A DNA stretch of 35,557 nucleotides from Azospirillum griseum (GTDB taxonomy: Bacteria > Pseudomonadota > Alphaproteobacteria > Azospirillales > Azospirillaceae). Position numbers and translations under genes: made by a program. The stretch spans positions 1-35,557 of the forward strand of contig NZ_RXMA01000038.1 of assembly GCF_003966125.1 (NCBI RefSeq), in the 5' to 3' direction. This document shows positions 25,332-33,382 of the stretch, piece after piece. Position 1 is the first letter of the stretch. Each line of letters opens with the position of its first letter. A model generated the notes under the pieces. That model was not told where the DNA came from. It did no database searches and was given only the letters and a program-made list of their open reading frames with translations.

Positions 25332-26705
25332 TCAGTCCAGCCCCTCGGCGGAGACCGCCGCCGGGGTGAAATAGCTGGCGGGCTTTTTGGCCTCCTCCCC
25401 GAACACGACCGCGCCGGGGGCCACGTTGTTCAACGTAAAGGCGACATAGCCACCGGCCTGGAGGTCATAGGCCAGACGCACCCCCAACATCGCCACCTTG
25501 TCCTTGGGATAGTAGAACATGGTCCCGATCAAGGATTTCCACAGCTTGCCGTCGGCGCTCCACTGATCGGTGACGGACAGGATGCTGGAATCCTCGTCGA
25601 TGTAGAGGCGGCGCTGTGTCACGACGTGGCGAGCACCAGCCTTCAGCTTCATGTCGACAACCCAGACGCGATGCAATTCGTACCGCACCAGATCGGGGTT
25701 GGCGAAACTCGGCCCCAGCACCTTGTCGATGTTCGGTTCCAACGACAGGCCGTTGTTGTTGTAGGGGATGTAGAACTCCTGCCGTCCGACCAGCGTCACG
25801 TCGTAACGGTCGGGCATGCCGGAATAACCTAGCGCGTCGTCGAAGTTGGTCAGACCGCCGCCGACCGTCGTGTTGGGCGTGTCGTAGTTGGCCTGCGGGA
25901 ATTTGCGCAAGCGCCGTTGTCCCTGCTGGTAAATCCAGGTTTGCTGTTGGCTGGCCATGTTGTCGAGCGGCGCGTAGAACATCATCGCGTTGCCCGCCGC
26001 CGAGGCCGGAGCGACGATGCGCCCGCGATTCATGTACTGGTATTCGCCCTTCCACGGATCCTCGCGCCCGTCCGGGTAATAGGGCGGGTAGGTGACGTAA
26101 AAGGTGCCGCCCTGCACAAGGCTGCGCGCGCCAGACGCCGAGGTGTAATAGGATTGGGAGGTCATCTTCGCGTCGACGCCGCGATAGGTGTATTGCTGGT
26201 TCCAGATCGCCTCCTCGCCGCGCTTGACGATGGGGAACGGGATGCCGCCCTTCCAGTTGCTGGCGACGTTGCCGTCGGGCGACAGCTTTGCCGTGGTTGC
26301 GTTCCTGAAGGTCGCGTCATAGACCGACTGCGGCGCGCAGTAGGACCGGCGGCTGGGGTACACGACGATCTTGTAGCCGGGATAATTCTCCAACATGTAC
26401 CGCGCACCGTCGTTCAACTTGGCGGCGTATTGACCCATGTTGGCCTTGGTGATGGTGAAAAGCGGCTTGTCGCCCGCGTAGGGATCGGGTGGCAAACGGC
26501 CGTCGATGTAGTCACCGGTCGGCGGGCAACCGCCGGTCCAAGCGGGGATGGTCCCGTCGCCGTTTCCGGTCTTCAGACCACCGGTTGGGGTCAAGGTGGT
26601 TTTGAGCTGTTCGGCGTCCTGCGCCGTCACCGCCGCCAGAGCGGCGGGCGCGCCCAGCAAAGCCAGACCGAAGGCACCGGCCAGCGTGCGAGTCACAATC
26701 GTCAT
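25332..26705 (-). CDS. DUF1329-family periplasmic protein
   Basis: A 457-residue secreted protein. The signal peptide is clear (TRTLAGAFGLALLGAPAALA, cleavage before AVTAQDAEQL). The mature part has the family's early motif LTPTGGLKTGNGDGTIPAW, aromatic-rich middle sections (TFYVTYPPYYPDGREDPW) and a beta-rich C-terminal half (YDVTLVGRQEFYIPYNNNGL, HRVWVVDMKLK, RRLYIDEDSSILSVTDQW). As I recall, DUF1329 is related to LolA/LolB-type lipid-carrying folds, which would suit shuttling a hydrophobic ligand across the periplasm; this should be checked. It lies between the DUF1302 and YCF48 genes on the same strand. Confidence 0.88.
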   Translation of the reverse strand: MTIVTRTLAGAFGLALLGAPAALAAVTAQDAEQLKTTLTPTGGLKTGNGDGTIPAWTGGCPPTGDYIDGRLPPDPYAGDKPLFTITKANMGQYAAKLNDGARYMLENYPGYKIVVYPSRRSYCAPQSVYDATFRNATTAKLSPDGNVASNWKGGIPFPIVKRGEEAIWNQQYTYRGVDAKMTSQSYYTSASGARSLVQGGTFYVTYPPYYPDGREDPWKGEYQYMNRGRIVAPASAAGNAMMFYAPLDNMASQQQTWIYQQGQRRLRKFPQANYDTPNTTVGGGLTNFDDALGYSGMPDRYDVTLVGRQEFYIPYNNNGLSLEPNIDKVLGPSFANPDLVRYELHRVWVVDMKLKAGARHVVTQRRLYIDEDSSILSVTDQWSADGKLWKSLIGTMFYYPKDKVAMLGVRLAYDLQAGGYVAFTLNNVAPGAVVFGEEAKKPASYFTPAAVSAEGLD

Positions 26706-26738
26706 GGTTCGCGTCTTTCCTTGTCCGCAGGCCCAGGC

Positions 26739-28481
26739 TCAGAAGGAGCGCTTCACCGAGGCCAGCACATAGTCGCGGTCGGCGGCGATGTTCTGGGTCT
26801 TCGAGCCGACATAGTGGCGGTAGGTCACGTTGGCGCTCCAAGCCGTCTGATAGACCGCTCCAACTGTGAATTGCATATGACCGCCGTGGTTGTAGTTGAA
26901 GTTGAAGGTGTTATCGACCGCAGACCGTTTGGTCAGCGTCATCGTGGCACCGATGGCGGCGTTGATGTCCACGTCGGGGAACACCTGCGTCCATGTGGGC
27001 GAGATGAAACCGGAAAAGCCGACGGCGGTGCGCGCGGCGGTTGGATCGATGGCGATGGTCTTGGCCCCGGTGGTCGGGTTGGTCAAATATTTGCCATCGT
27101 CCACCGAAACCAGATGCTGGACCGCGACCTCGCCCATGATGATGCCCGCATCCCACAGCCCGTTCGGCTTCAGGTAGCGGATCAGCGAAGCCTGTCCGTG
27201 CAGGGATTTGCCAGTCGGGATCGACGAATAGGCGTAGGACACCGTGTTCTGCGAGAACGGCATGTTCCAGCGCATCGACACTTCGCCGCCCAGGTTGAAA
27301 TCCTCGAACAGGGAGGTGTTCAGGCTGGCCCCGACGATGTTGACGTCCTGCGGGTAAATCCATTGATAGGTCCCGACCGACCCCGGATCGTTCGACTTCG
27401 GCCCTTGGATCATCGACGCCCAGCGCGAGGGGGCATGCACATAGTAGAAGCCCCAATCACGATCGTTGGCTGGGTCCGAGTAGCGCAGGGCGACGCCGAA
27501 ATCCTTGCCGAAATTCGGGGCGCGTTTGTCGGACACACGGTTGATGTTCAGGCGGCACACACCGGTCAGCGCCTCGCCGCCGACTCCTCGGGTGCAGGCC
27601 GCGCTCGACAAACCGGCGATCTGGGCGGCGATGATCTTGTTGCCGCCGTCACCGATGCCGTCGAAGGTCGAGAAGTAGGATCCCGCCGGTGCCACCCGGT
27701 CGGTGCGGAACTCCATGTTGTAATAGCCTTCGAGGCTGAAGCCGTGATCCAGTTCCACCGTGCCGGAGAGCTTGGTCTCCGGCATGCTCAATTCTTTCAA
27801 CAGCGGTTGGCCCATCAGCGGGGCCTTGGCTCCGTTGAAGGGGGCCATGCCCCACGACACGCCGTTGTTGATGAACATGTTTTCGCCCCACAGCAGCGTG
27901 TGGCGACCCAGACGGAAATGGACGTTGCGGTCGAACAGTTCGCCCTTGCCCTGCACAAAGGCGTCGCTCAACTCCGCCCCCAGCCCCAGAACATGGCGCG
28001 TTGAGTCGGTGAAGCGGTCCAGGCCGGTTGTGGGGTAGGCGTTGGACTGGCTGACGGCCAACGGGGCGTGCGACCCGCGATAGACCCCGTCGTACCAGGC
28101 CGTGCCGCTGAGACGAAAGGCCAGCTCGTTTTCGTTGTGCAATCGCAGCGACAGTTCCGACAGCAGGTCGGTGCGCTTGGTGATGAGATCGCCGCGCTTG
28201 AAGGACAGATCGCCGTCGTTGTTGCTGAGGCGGTTGGTGATCACGCTGGCTGGTGAACCCGCGCGCATGCCGATGGTTCCGACCACGGTGTTGGTCCAGG
28301 TCAGATCATAGGCGTCGTTGTTGACCAGCTCCGCCGCCGACACGACTGACGACACCCCGGCGACGCAGACAGCGAACACACCCAACCGGCCCAGGCGTCG
28401 GATGCGCAAGCGCGGCTTACCTGTGGGTGATTGGCTTGATGATGGCAGAGCCAATGGTGGCGGACATGATTTTTGAGACAA
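26739..28481 (-). CDS. DUF1302-family outer-membrane protein
   Basis: A protein of about 580 residues. A basic N-region and hydrophobic core (RRLGRLGVFAVCVAGVSSVVSA) form a signal peptide ending before AELVNNDAYDLTWTNTV. The mature chain has alternating hydrophobic/polar strands (DLLSELSLRLHNENELAFRL, FNFNYNHGGHMQFTVGAVYQ) and ends in Phe (LASVKRSF), as outer-membrane barrels do. DUF1302 proteins pair with DUF1329 proteins. No ATG fits: the chosen start is TTG at 28481 behind GGGAGGGAACG, with GTG at 28532 as the longer alternative. It heads unit A, and operator copy 2 lies about 200 bp upstream. Probable substrate pore in the outer membrane. Confidence 0.85.
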   Translation of the reverse strand: MSQKSCPPPLALPSSSQSPTGKPRLRIRRLGRLGVFAVCVAGVSSVVSAAELVNNDAYDLTWTNTVVGTIGMRAGSPASVITNRLSNNDGDLSFKRGDLITKRTDLLSELSLRLHNENELAFRLSGTAWYDGVYRGSHAPLAVSQSNAYPTTGLDRFTDSTRHVLGLGAELSDAFVQGKGELFDRNVHFRLGRHTLLWGENMFINNGVSWGMAPFNGAKAPLMGQPLLKELSMPETKLSGTVELDHGFSLEGYYNMEFRTDRVAPAGSYFSTFDGIGDGGNKIIAAQIAGLSSAACTRGVGGEALTGVCRLNINRVSDKRAPNFGKDFGVALRYSDPANDRDWGFYYVHAPSRWASMIQGPKSNDPGSVGTYQWIYPQDVNIVGASLNTSLFEDFNLGGEVSMRWNMPFSQNTVSYAYSSIPTGKSLHGQASLIRYLKPNGLWDAGIIMGEVAVQHLVSVDDGKYLTNPTTGAKTIAIDPTAARTAVGFSGFISPTWTQVFPDVDINAAIGATMTLTKRSAVDNTFNFNYNHGGHMQFTVGAVYQTAWSANVTYRHYVGSKTQNIAADRDYVLASVKRSF

Positions 28482-28688
28482 CGTTCCCTCCCCCCGAAAC
28501 GCGGTGGTTGCGCAAGCCCTATGCGTCGCCACGGATCAAAACCGTGCGCATGGATGTGCGGATCAAAGCAGCGGCGCGGTGCGCCAACGCTGTTTGGTTG
28601 GCTACCCAGTGCATCCGCTGTCTTGGGTATCGGCCCTCAGGGCCAGATTGTTGCCACAACTAACAAAGGCCGCTGCCCTTGGCAACAT

Positions 28689-28710
28689 GATTCATACGTT
28701 CGTTTAAATT
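28689..28710. promoter_or_regulatory. Operator copy 2, promoter side of unit A
   Basis: GATTCAT (28689-28695), ACGTTCG (28696-28702) and TTTAAATT (28703-28710). The left arm and spacer match copy 1; the right arm is degenerate. On the minus strand TATGAA overlaps the left arm at the same place as TATGAT in copy 1, giving a candidate -10 for the DUF1302 unit. The leader to the gene would be about 200 nt. Confidence 0.62.
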
Positions 28711-28905
28711 TTGTCCGCCGCCGCTCCGTTGCGCCCTTTCACCGCAGACCCTACAATGTTATGCTAAAACACAATGTGTGGCGCGTCTTTTATATATTGT
28801 TTAATATCAATAGTTTGATGGAAATTGCATCCGATACTCCATGTCCACCCCATGCCGATCTGCGGCTGCCCCGGGCAGAGTGATGACTCAAACGCACAAT
28901 TCCCC

Positions 28906-28933
28906 TTGCCGAATTCATACGTTTGATTAATTT
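28906..28933 (+). promoter_or_regulatory. Promoter of unit C with operator copy 3 in the spacer
   Basis: TTGCCG (28906-28911) as -35 and TAATTT (28928-28933) as -10 are separated by 16 bp. The palindrome AATTCAT (28912-28918), ACGTTTG (28919-28925), ATTAATT (28926-28932) fills the spacer and overlaps the -10. A protein bound there would exclude RNA polymerase, so repression by the TetR-type protein of the same unit (autoregulation) is the simplest reading. Confidence 0.6.
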
Positions 28934-29045
28934 ATGAGCCGAACAATGAGCGCGCCCAGCAACGGGATGGCCCGCCCTTTTCAGCGGCTGCCCCCACACG
29001 GCACCGCGCCCACGCGATGTCAACGACACAAAGGATCAGCCTTCC

Positions 29046-29957
29046 ATGAAGCTCGTCACCTTCAAGACCGCCGATGGGCGCACCGCTCCCGGTGCCCTGC
29101 GCGACGATTTGGCAACCATCGTCGATCTGGGCGGAGTGTTTTCCAGCATGCTTGATCTGATCGACTCCGGTGACGAGGGGCTGGCGCGCGCGCGGGCGCT
29201 GGCCGCCACCCCCGACGCCCCGACGCTAGCCCTGGCGGATGTGACGCTGCTGTCGCCCATTCCCACGCCGCGCCGCCTGCGCGATTGTTCGGTGTTCGAA
29301 GAGCATGTTCAGGGCGTGGCCCATTGGGCGCGCACCAACGGCATCGGCCTGCTGGCCGAGGTGCCGAAGGTCTGGTACCAGCACCCGATCTATTACAAGG
29401 GCAACCACCTGTCGGTCGTGGGGCCCGAGGCCGATATTCCCTGGCCGGGCGACGTCAAGATGTTCGATTACGAGTTGGAAATCGCCTGCGTCATCGGCAG
29501 GCGGGGCAAGAACATCCCAACCGAGTCGGCGTTCGACCATGTGTTCGGCTTTATGATCTTCAACGATTTTTCGATCCGCGACGTGGCCGGGATGGAGCTG
29601 CCCGGTCTGTTCGGCCCGGCCAAGGCTAAGGATTTCGATGGCGGCAACGCGCTCGGCCCCTGGTTGGTGACGAAGGACGAGATCCCCAACCCCTACAATC
29701 TGGTCATGACCGCGTCGCTGAACGGCGAGATCATGGGTGTGGCCAACACCACGCGCATGCATCACCGCTGGGACGCCATCGTCTCCTACGCCTCGGCCTA
29801 TGGTGAAACGCTGGTCCCGGGCGAGGTGATCGGGTCGGGCACGGCGGGCGGCGGCACGCTGGTGGAAAAGGGACGCAAGCTGGCGATCGGCGACGTCGTG
29901 GAATTTTCCATCGACGGGCTGGGCACCCTGCGCAATCGCATCGTTGCCGGTGCCTGA
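29046..29957 (+). CDS. Fumarylacetoacetate hydrolase (FAH)-family protein 2
   Basis: A 303-residue FAH-superfamily enzyme, about 30 residues shorter than its paralogue at 17724-18722. Both begin in the same way (here MKLVTFKTADGRTAPGAL). Metal ligands lie in MFDYELEIACVIGRRGKNI and FGFMIFNDFSIRDVAG. The substrate-side loops differ (for example GMELPGLFGPAKAKDFDGGN here), which suggests a different substrate or a different step. AGGA precedes the ATG. It is the first gene of unit C, directly under operator copy 3. Likely hydrolysis, hydration or decarboxylation of an oxo-acid formed in the pathway. Confidence 0.9.
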   Translation: MKLVTFKTADGRTAPGALRDDLATIVDLGGVFSSMLDLIDSGDEGLARARALAATPDAPTLALADVTLLSPIPTPRRLRDCSVFEEHVQGVAHWARTNGIGLLAEVPKVWYQHPIYYKGNHLSVVGPEADIPWPGDVKMFDYELEIACVIGRRGKNIPTESAFDHVFGFMIFNDFSIRDVAGMELPGLFGPAKAKDFDGGNALGPWLVTKDEIPNPYNLVMTASLNGEIMGVANTTRMHHRWDAIVSYASAYGETLVPGEVIGSGTAGGGTLVEKGRKLAIGDVVEFSIDGLGTLRNRIVAGA

Positions 29958-30007
29958 CCCCATGCGGGCCGTGGCGCTTTCCGTTGAATTGACCGGCGAT
30001 TTTGTCG

Positions 30008-30781
30008 ATGGTGAGCGGATTGTCTTCCACCATTGGACGCCCACCTGTGACCGATCCAGCGCCACAGCCCACCAAGAGGGTGCGCAAGCCCCGGCGCCCC
30101 CACTCCTCCGACGCGACGATCAAGGATTTCCTGGACGCGGCGGAAACGCTGTTTGCCAAGCATGGCTACGAAGGCACGACGATCCGCGCCATCACCGACG
30201 CCGCCGGGGCCAATCTGGGAACCATCCATTACTATTGGGGATCGAAAAAGGCGCTGTTCAAGGCGGTGTGCGAACGCCGCCTGCGCCCGATCACCGACGA
30301 ACGGCTTCGTCTGTTCGACCAGTGCGTCGCCCGTTCGGTGGACGGCGTGCCGATCCTGCGCGAGGTGGTGGAGGCGACGCTGATGCCGGTGCTCTCCTCC
30401 TACAACCCGCGCGACACAGGCAGCAGCGTGTTCGGCGAACTGATGGTGCGCACCCTGACCGACCCCGCCCCCGAGGTGCGCGAGGTGATGGAACAGCTGT
30501 TCGACGAGGTGTCAATCCGCTGCATCCGCCTGCTGCGCCAATGCTGCCCGCATTTGGACGACGAGTCGTTCTATTGGCGGCTGCATGGGGTGTTCGGCCT
30601 GACTCAGTACAGCTACTCCGGCCGCTCGCGCATTGTCCATTTGTCCTATGGCCGGTTCCTCGGCACCGATCTGGACATGGGCCTGCGCGAGCTGGTGCAG
30701 TTCGTCGTGTCGGGCCTCAGCGCTCCCATGACCACACCCGACACCGCCACCACCCAACACCGTCGCCGCCCGCCGCATTGA
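30008..30781 (+). CDS. TetR-family transcriptional regulator
   Basis: A 257-residue TetR-type regulator. The HTH domain is at about residues 38-85: IKDFLDAAETLFAKHGYEGT, TIRAITDAAGANLGTIHYYW, then GSKKALFKAVCERRL. The C-terminal part is a helical ligand-binding and dimerisation domain, somewhat longer than average. The basic N-terminal extension (PTKRVRKPRRPHSS) could add minor-groove contacts. The start is uncertain: ATG 30008 (no clear ribosome site), TTG 30002 or GTG 30047. It lies 50 bp after the FAH gene inside unit C. It is the only regulator in the main island and the natural ligand-responsive repressor for the three palindromes. Confidence 0.93.
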   Translation: MVSGLSSTIGRPPVTDPAPQPTKRVRKPRRPHSSDATIKDFLDAAETLFAKHGYEGTTIRAITDAAGANLGTIHYYWGSKKALFKAVCERRLRPITDERLRLFDQCVARSVDGVPILREVVEATLMPVLSSYNPRDTGSSVFGELMVRTLTDPAPEVREVMEQLFDEVSIRCIRLLRQCCPHLDDESFYWRLHGVFGLTQYSYSGRSRIVHLSYGRFLGTDLDMGLRELVQFVVSGLSAPMTTPDTATTQHRRRPPH

Positions 30782-30848
30782 CACCCGCACTGCCCTCGAT
30801 GGGCCGGGATCGGTGGGGCGGCGCGCCCAACCGCAAAGGACCTCATCG

Positions 30849-31856
30849 ATGAGCCGCTGGACCTTCACCAAGGGGCTGCACGATCTTGGCAACGGCTGTC
30901 TGGCCTATCTGCAACCCGATGGCGGGTGGGGCTACAGCAACGCCGGTCTGATCGTGGACGGCGACCGCACATTGCTGGTCGACACTCTGTTCGATAAGCC
31001 GCTGACGGCGGAGATGCTGGCCAGCATGCGGTCGGCGATCCCGGCGGCCAAGCGGATCGACCGCGTGGTCAACACCCACGCCCACCCCGATCACACCGCC
31101 GGAAACGCCCTGGTCGCCGATTCGGAGATCATCGCCTCGCTCGCCACCTTCGAGGACATGAAACGCATGTCCGAAGGCGTCGATCCGATCCAGAAAATCA
31201 TGACCAACTGGCAGAATTTCGGCGAGGCCGGAGCCTATCTGCACGAGGTGATGGGCAGCCGCTTTGACATCGCCGAGCGCGAGCATGTTCTGCCGACCCG
31301 CCATTTCGACAGCGAAATGGACCTGACCGTCGGAGACAAGCAGGTGCATCTGAAGAAAATCGGTCCCGCCCATTCGCGCGGCGACACGCTGGTGCATGTG
31401 CCCAAGGACCGGATTCTGTTTTCCGGCGACGTGCTGTTCAACCAGGTTCACCCGGCCATCGTGTCGGTCAACATCGCCAATTGGATCGAGGCCTGCGACC
31501 ATGTGCTGACGCTGGACGTCGATGTGATCGTGCCCGGCCATGGCCCCATCGCCGATCTCAACGCCGTGCGGACGCAGCGGGATTACCTGCAATATTTCCA
31601 AGTGGAGGCGCGCAAACGCTTTGACGCCGGGATGCCGGTGGCCGAGGCGGCGCTCGACATTTCCATCGACGCGTTTCGTGGTTGGGCAGACGAGGAGCGG
31701 ATCTTCATCACCGTGGCCAACCTCTATCAATCCTTCGGTGCCCCGCCACCTCCGATGCTGGACATGATGGCGCTCGCCGGGCGCTACCGCCGCGACAAGA
31801 TGGCCTGCGGCCCCGGTTGCACCCATCAACACCACAGCCACACACACGGCGGTTGA
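30849..31856 (+). CDS. MBL-fold metallo-hydrolase 2 (canonical HxHxDH)
   Basis: A 335-residue MBL-fold hydrolase, paralogous to the one at 16711-17727; both share WTFTxGLH near the start, LQPDGG, SNAGL and LLVDTL. Metal ligands are His77, His79, Asp81 and His82 in NTHAHPDHTAGN, His in GPAHSRGD, Asp in LFSGDVLF and His in VPGHGPI. The C-terminal tail MACGPGCTHQHHSHTHGG is Cys- and His-rich and could bind or buffer metal. AAAGGA precedes the ATG at 30849. Together with the FAH gene this repeats the FAH-MBL pair of unit A. Substrate unknown. Confidence 0.9.
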   Translation: MSRWTFTKGLHDLGNGCLAYLQPDGGWGYSNAGLIVDGDRTLLVDTLFDKPLTAEMLASMRSAIPAAKRIDRVVNTHAHPDHTAGNALVADSEIIASLATFEDMKRMSEGVDPIQKIMTNWQNFGEAGAYLHEVMGSRFDIAEREHVLPTRHFDSEMDLTVGDKQVHLKKIGPAHSRGDTLVHVPKDRILFSGDVLFNQVHPAIVSVNIANWIEACDHVLTLDVDVIVPGHGPIADLNAVRTQRDYLQYFQVEARKRFDAGMPVAEAALDISIDAFRGWADEERIFITVANLYQSFGAPPPPMLDMMALAGRYRRDKMACGPGCTHQHHSHTHGG

Positions 31857-31920
31857 CCGATCGATCCGCAACGACAATGCGCCCCGGCCTCCGACGCCGA
31901 GACGATGGGAAGAGACGACA

Positions 31921-33237
31921 ATGAGCAACGCAGCCGACACCGCCGCCCCGCCCCTGGCGGATACGACCATCCGTCCCGACGTTTCGGCGGCACGGGCGAA
32001 TTACGTCCTGGCCCTGCTGGCCGTGGTCTGGGCGATCAATTTCTTTGATCGCAACATCCTGAACGCGCTGTTGGAACCGATCAAACGCGATCTGGGGGTG
32101 TCCGACACCATGCTGGGCTTCATGTCCGGCTTTGGCTTCGTCATTCTGCACGTCGCCATGAGCGTGCCCATCGCCCGACTGGCCGACCGCATCGGACGGG
32201 TGCCGGTGATCTCCACCGGGCTGGCGGTCTGGAGCCTGATGACCGCCCTGTCCGGCTTTGCCACCTCTGCCACGCAGCTCCTGATCGCGCGGTCGGTCGT
32301 CGGCATCGCCGAGGCGTCCAACGGTGGACCGACCCAGGCGCTGCTGTCGGATTACTTCCCCGCCGAACGGCGGGCGCAAGCCATGTCGGTGCTGTCGATC
32401 GCCACCTTCGTCGGCATTTTCCTGGCGTTCGCATTGGGGGGCTATGTCAACCAGCATTACGGTTGGCAAACCGCGTTCTTCGTCGCCGGGGTGCCCGGGC
32501 TGTTGGTCGCAGTGGTCGTCCGCCTGACGGTGCGTGACCGCATGGCAGCCCGCCCGACCACCAACGGAACAGAAACCGATCTGCCATCCTTTGGTGAAAC
32601 CCTGCGCTTCCTCGCAGCCCAGCGCACCTATGTGCTGGTGGCGATCGCCCTGTGTTTTGCCGCCTTCTGCAACGCGGTCATCGTGTCCTGGTCGTCGGCC
32701 CTGTTGCAGCGGGTGCACCATCTGAGCACGGCGGAAGCCGGGATGATCATCGGCCCGATCATGGGGCTGTCGGGCATCGGCGGCGGGTTGGCCGGGGCGG
32801 TCATCCTCAACCGGCTGTGTCGCCGCGACATCCGTTGGATGGTGTGGGCACCCTGCTTGGCCTTCCTCGTGTCGATCCCGGCGATGGTTGCCTTTTGTCT
32901 GTCCAACGACCGCAGCGTGACCTACGCGGCGTTGGTGCTGACCGCAGTCTTTGCCGGTTTTGCTATCGGCCCGACCGCCGCCGCCGTGCAATCGACGGCC
33001 AAGACGCGGATGCGGGCGCTGGGCGGTGCCATTGCGCTCGCGCTGTCCAACCTGTTTGGCTGGGGGCTGGGACCGCTGGTCGTCGGTGTGCTGAACGACG
33101 CGCTGCACCCAACGTTTGGCGATCAGGCGATCCGCTACGCCATGTTGGTCGGAGCGGTCAGCATGATCGGCGGTGCGGTCATCTACAGCCTCGCCGCCCG
33201 CAGCATTCGCGCCGATGTCGCCGCCTGCGCGGATTGA
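31921..33237 (+). CDS. MFS transporter (spinster-like)
   Basis: A 438-residue major facilitator with about twelve helices. The N-terminal signature YVLALLAVVWAINFFDRNIL, EPIKRDLGVSDTMLGFMSGF and motif A IARLADRIGRVPVI are characteristic of the spinster-like subfamily common in catabolic clusters. The hydrophilic central loop is at about residues 200-225. GGAAGAG precedes the ATG. It is the last gene of unit C and ends 27 bp before the IS4 element. Likely uptake of the substrate or a related carboxylic acid across the inner membrane. Confidence 0.92.
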   Translation: MSNAADTAAPPLADTTIRPDVSAARANYVLALLAVVWAINFFDRNILNALLEPIKRDLGVSDTMLGFMSGFGFVILHVAMSVPIARLADRIGRVPVISTGLAVWSLMTALSGFATSATQLLIARSVVGIAEASNGGPTQALLSDYFPAERRAQAMSVLSIATFVGIFLAFALGGYVNQHYGWQTAFFVAGVPGLLVAVVVRLTVRDRMAARPTTNGTETDLPSFGETLRFLAAQRTYVLVAIALCFAAFCNAVIVSWSSALLQRVHHLSTAEAGMIIGPIMGLSGIGGGLAGAVILNRLCRRDIRWMVWAPCLAFLVSIPAMVAFCLSNDRSVTYAALVLTAVFAGFAIGPTAAAVQSTAKTRMRALGGAIALALSNLFGWGLGPLVVGVLNDALHPTFGDQAIRYAMLVGAVSMIGGAVIYSLAARSIRADVAACAD

Positions 33238-33382
33238 TTCCGACGCCCGTATGCGTCTGGCAGGCCTTTCAATTACCCACAAGTTCGGCGGCGTTGCCGG
33301 GGCGCGGCCTGAGGTCTTGCGGCCGGGGAATCTGGTGTGATTCTGTCCCTGGCTCCGAATCACAGCCGGGGCGCGGACGACC

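Larger units (their letters stand above)
28482..29045. other. Divergent intergenic control region of units A and C
   Basis: No gene is supported in this region of about 560 bp. It holds two operator copies (28689-28710 and 28912-28933), each near the start of one divergent unit. Between them is an unusually AT-rich stretch (about 28755-28830, including TTTTATATATTG and TTTAATATCAATAG) that contrasts with the high-GC neighbourhood. The stretch could be an UP element, a bend or a nucleoid-protein site. Short open frames here lack ribosome sites and family resemblance. Confidence 0.6.

Noticed and set aside
25917..28004. A 695-residue open frame on the plus strand
   Set aside because: Antisense to DUF1329 and DUF1302 genes, which have signal peptides and family motifs; the plus frame has none.
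28533..28883. Short plus-strand open frames in the divergent intergenic region
   Set aside because: No ribosome sites or family resemblance, and they cover operator and AT-rich control sequence.
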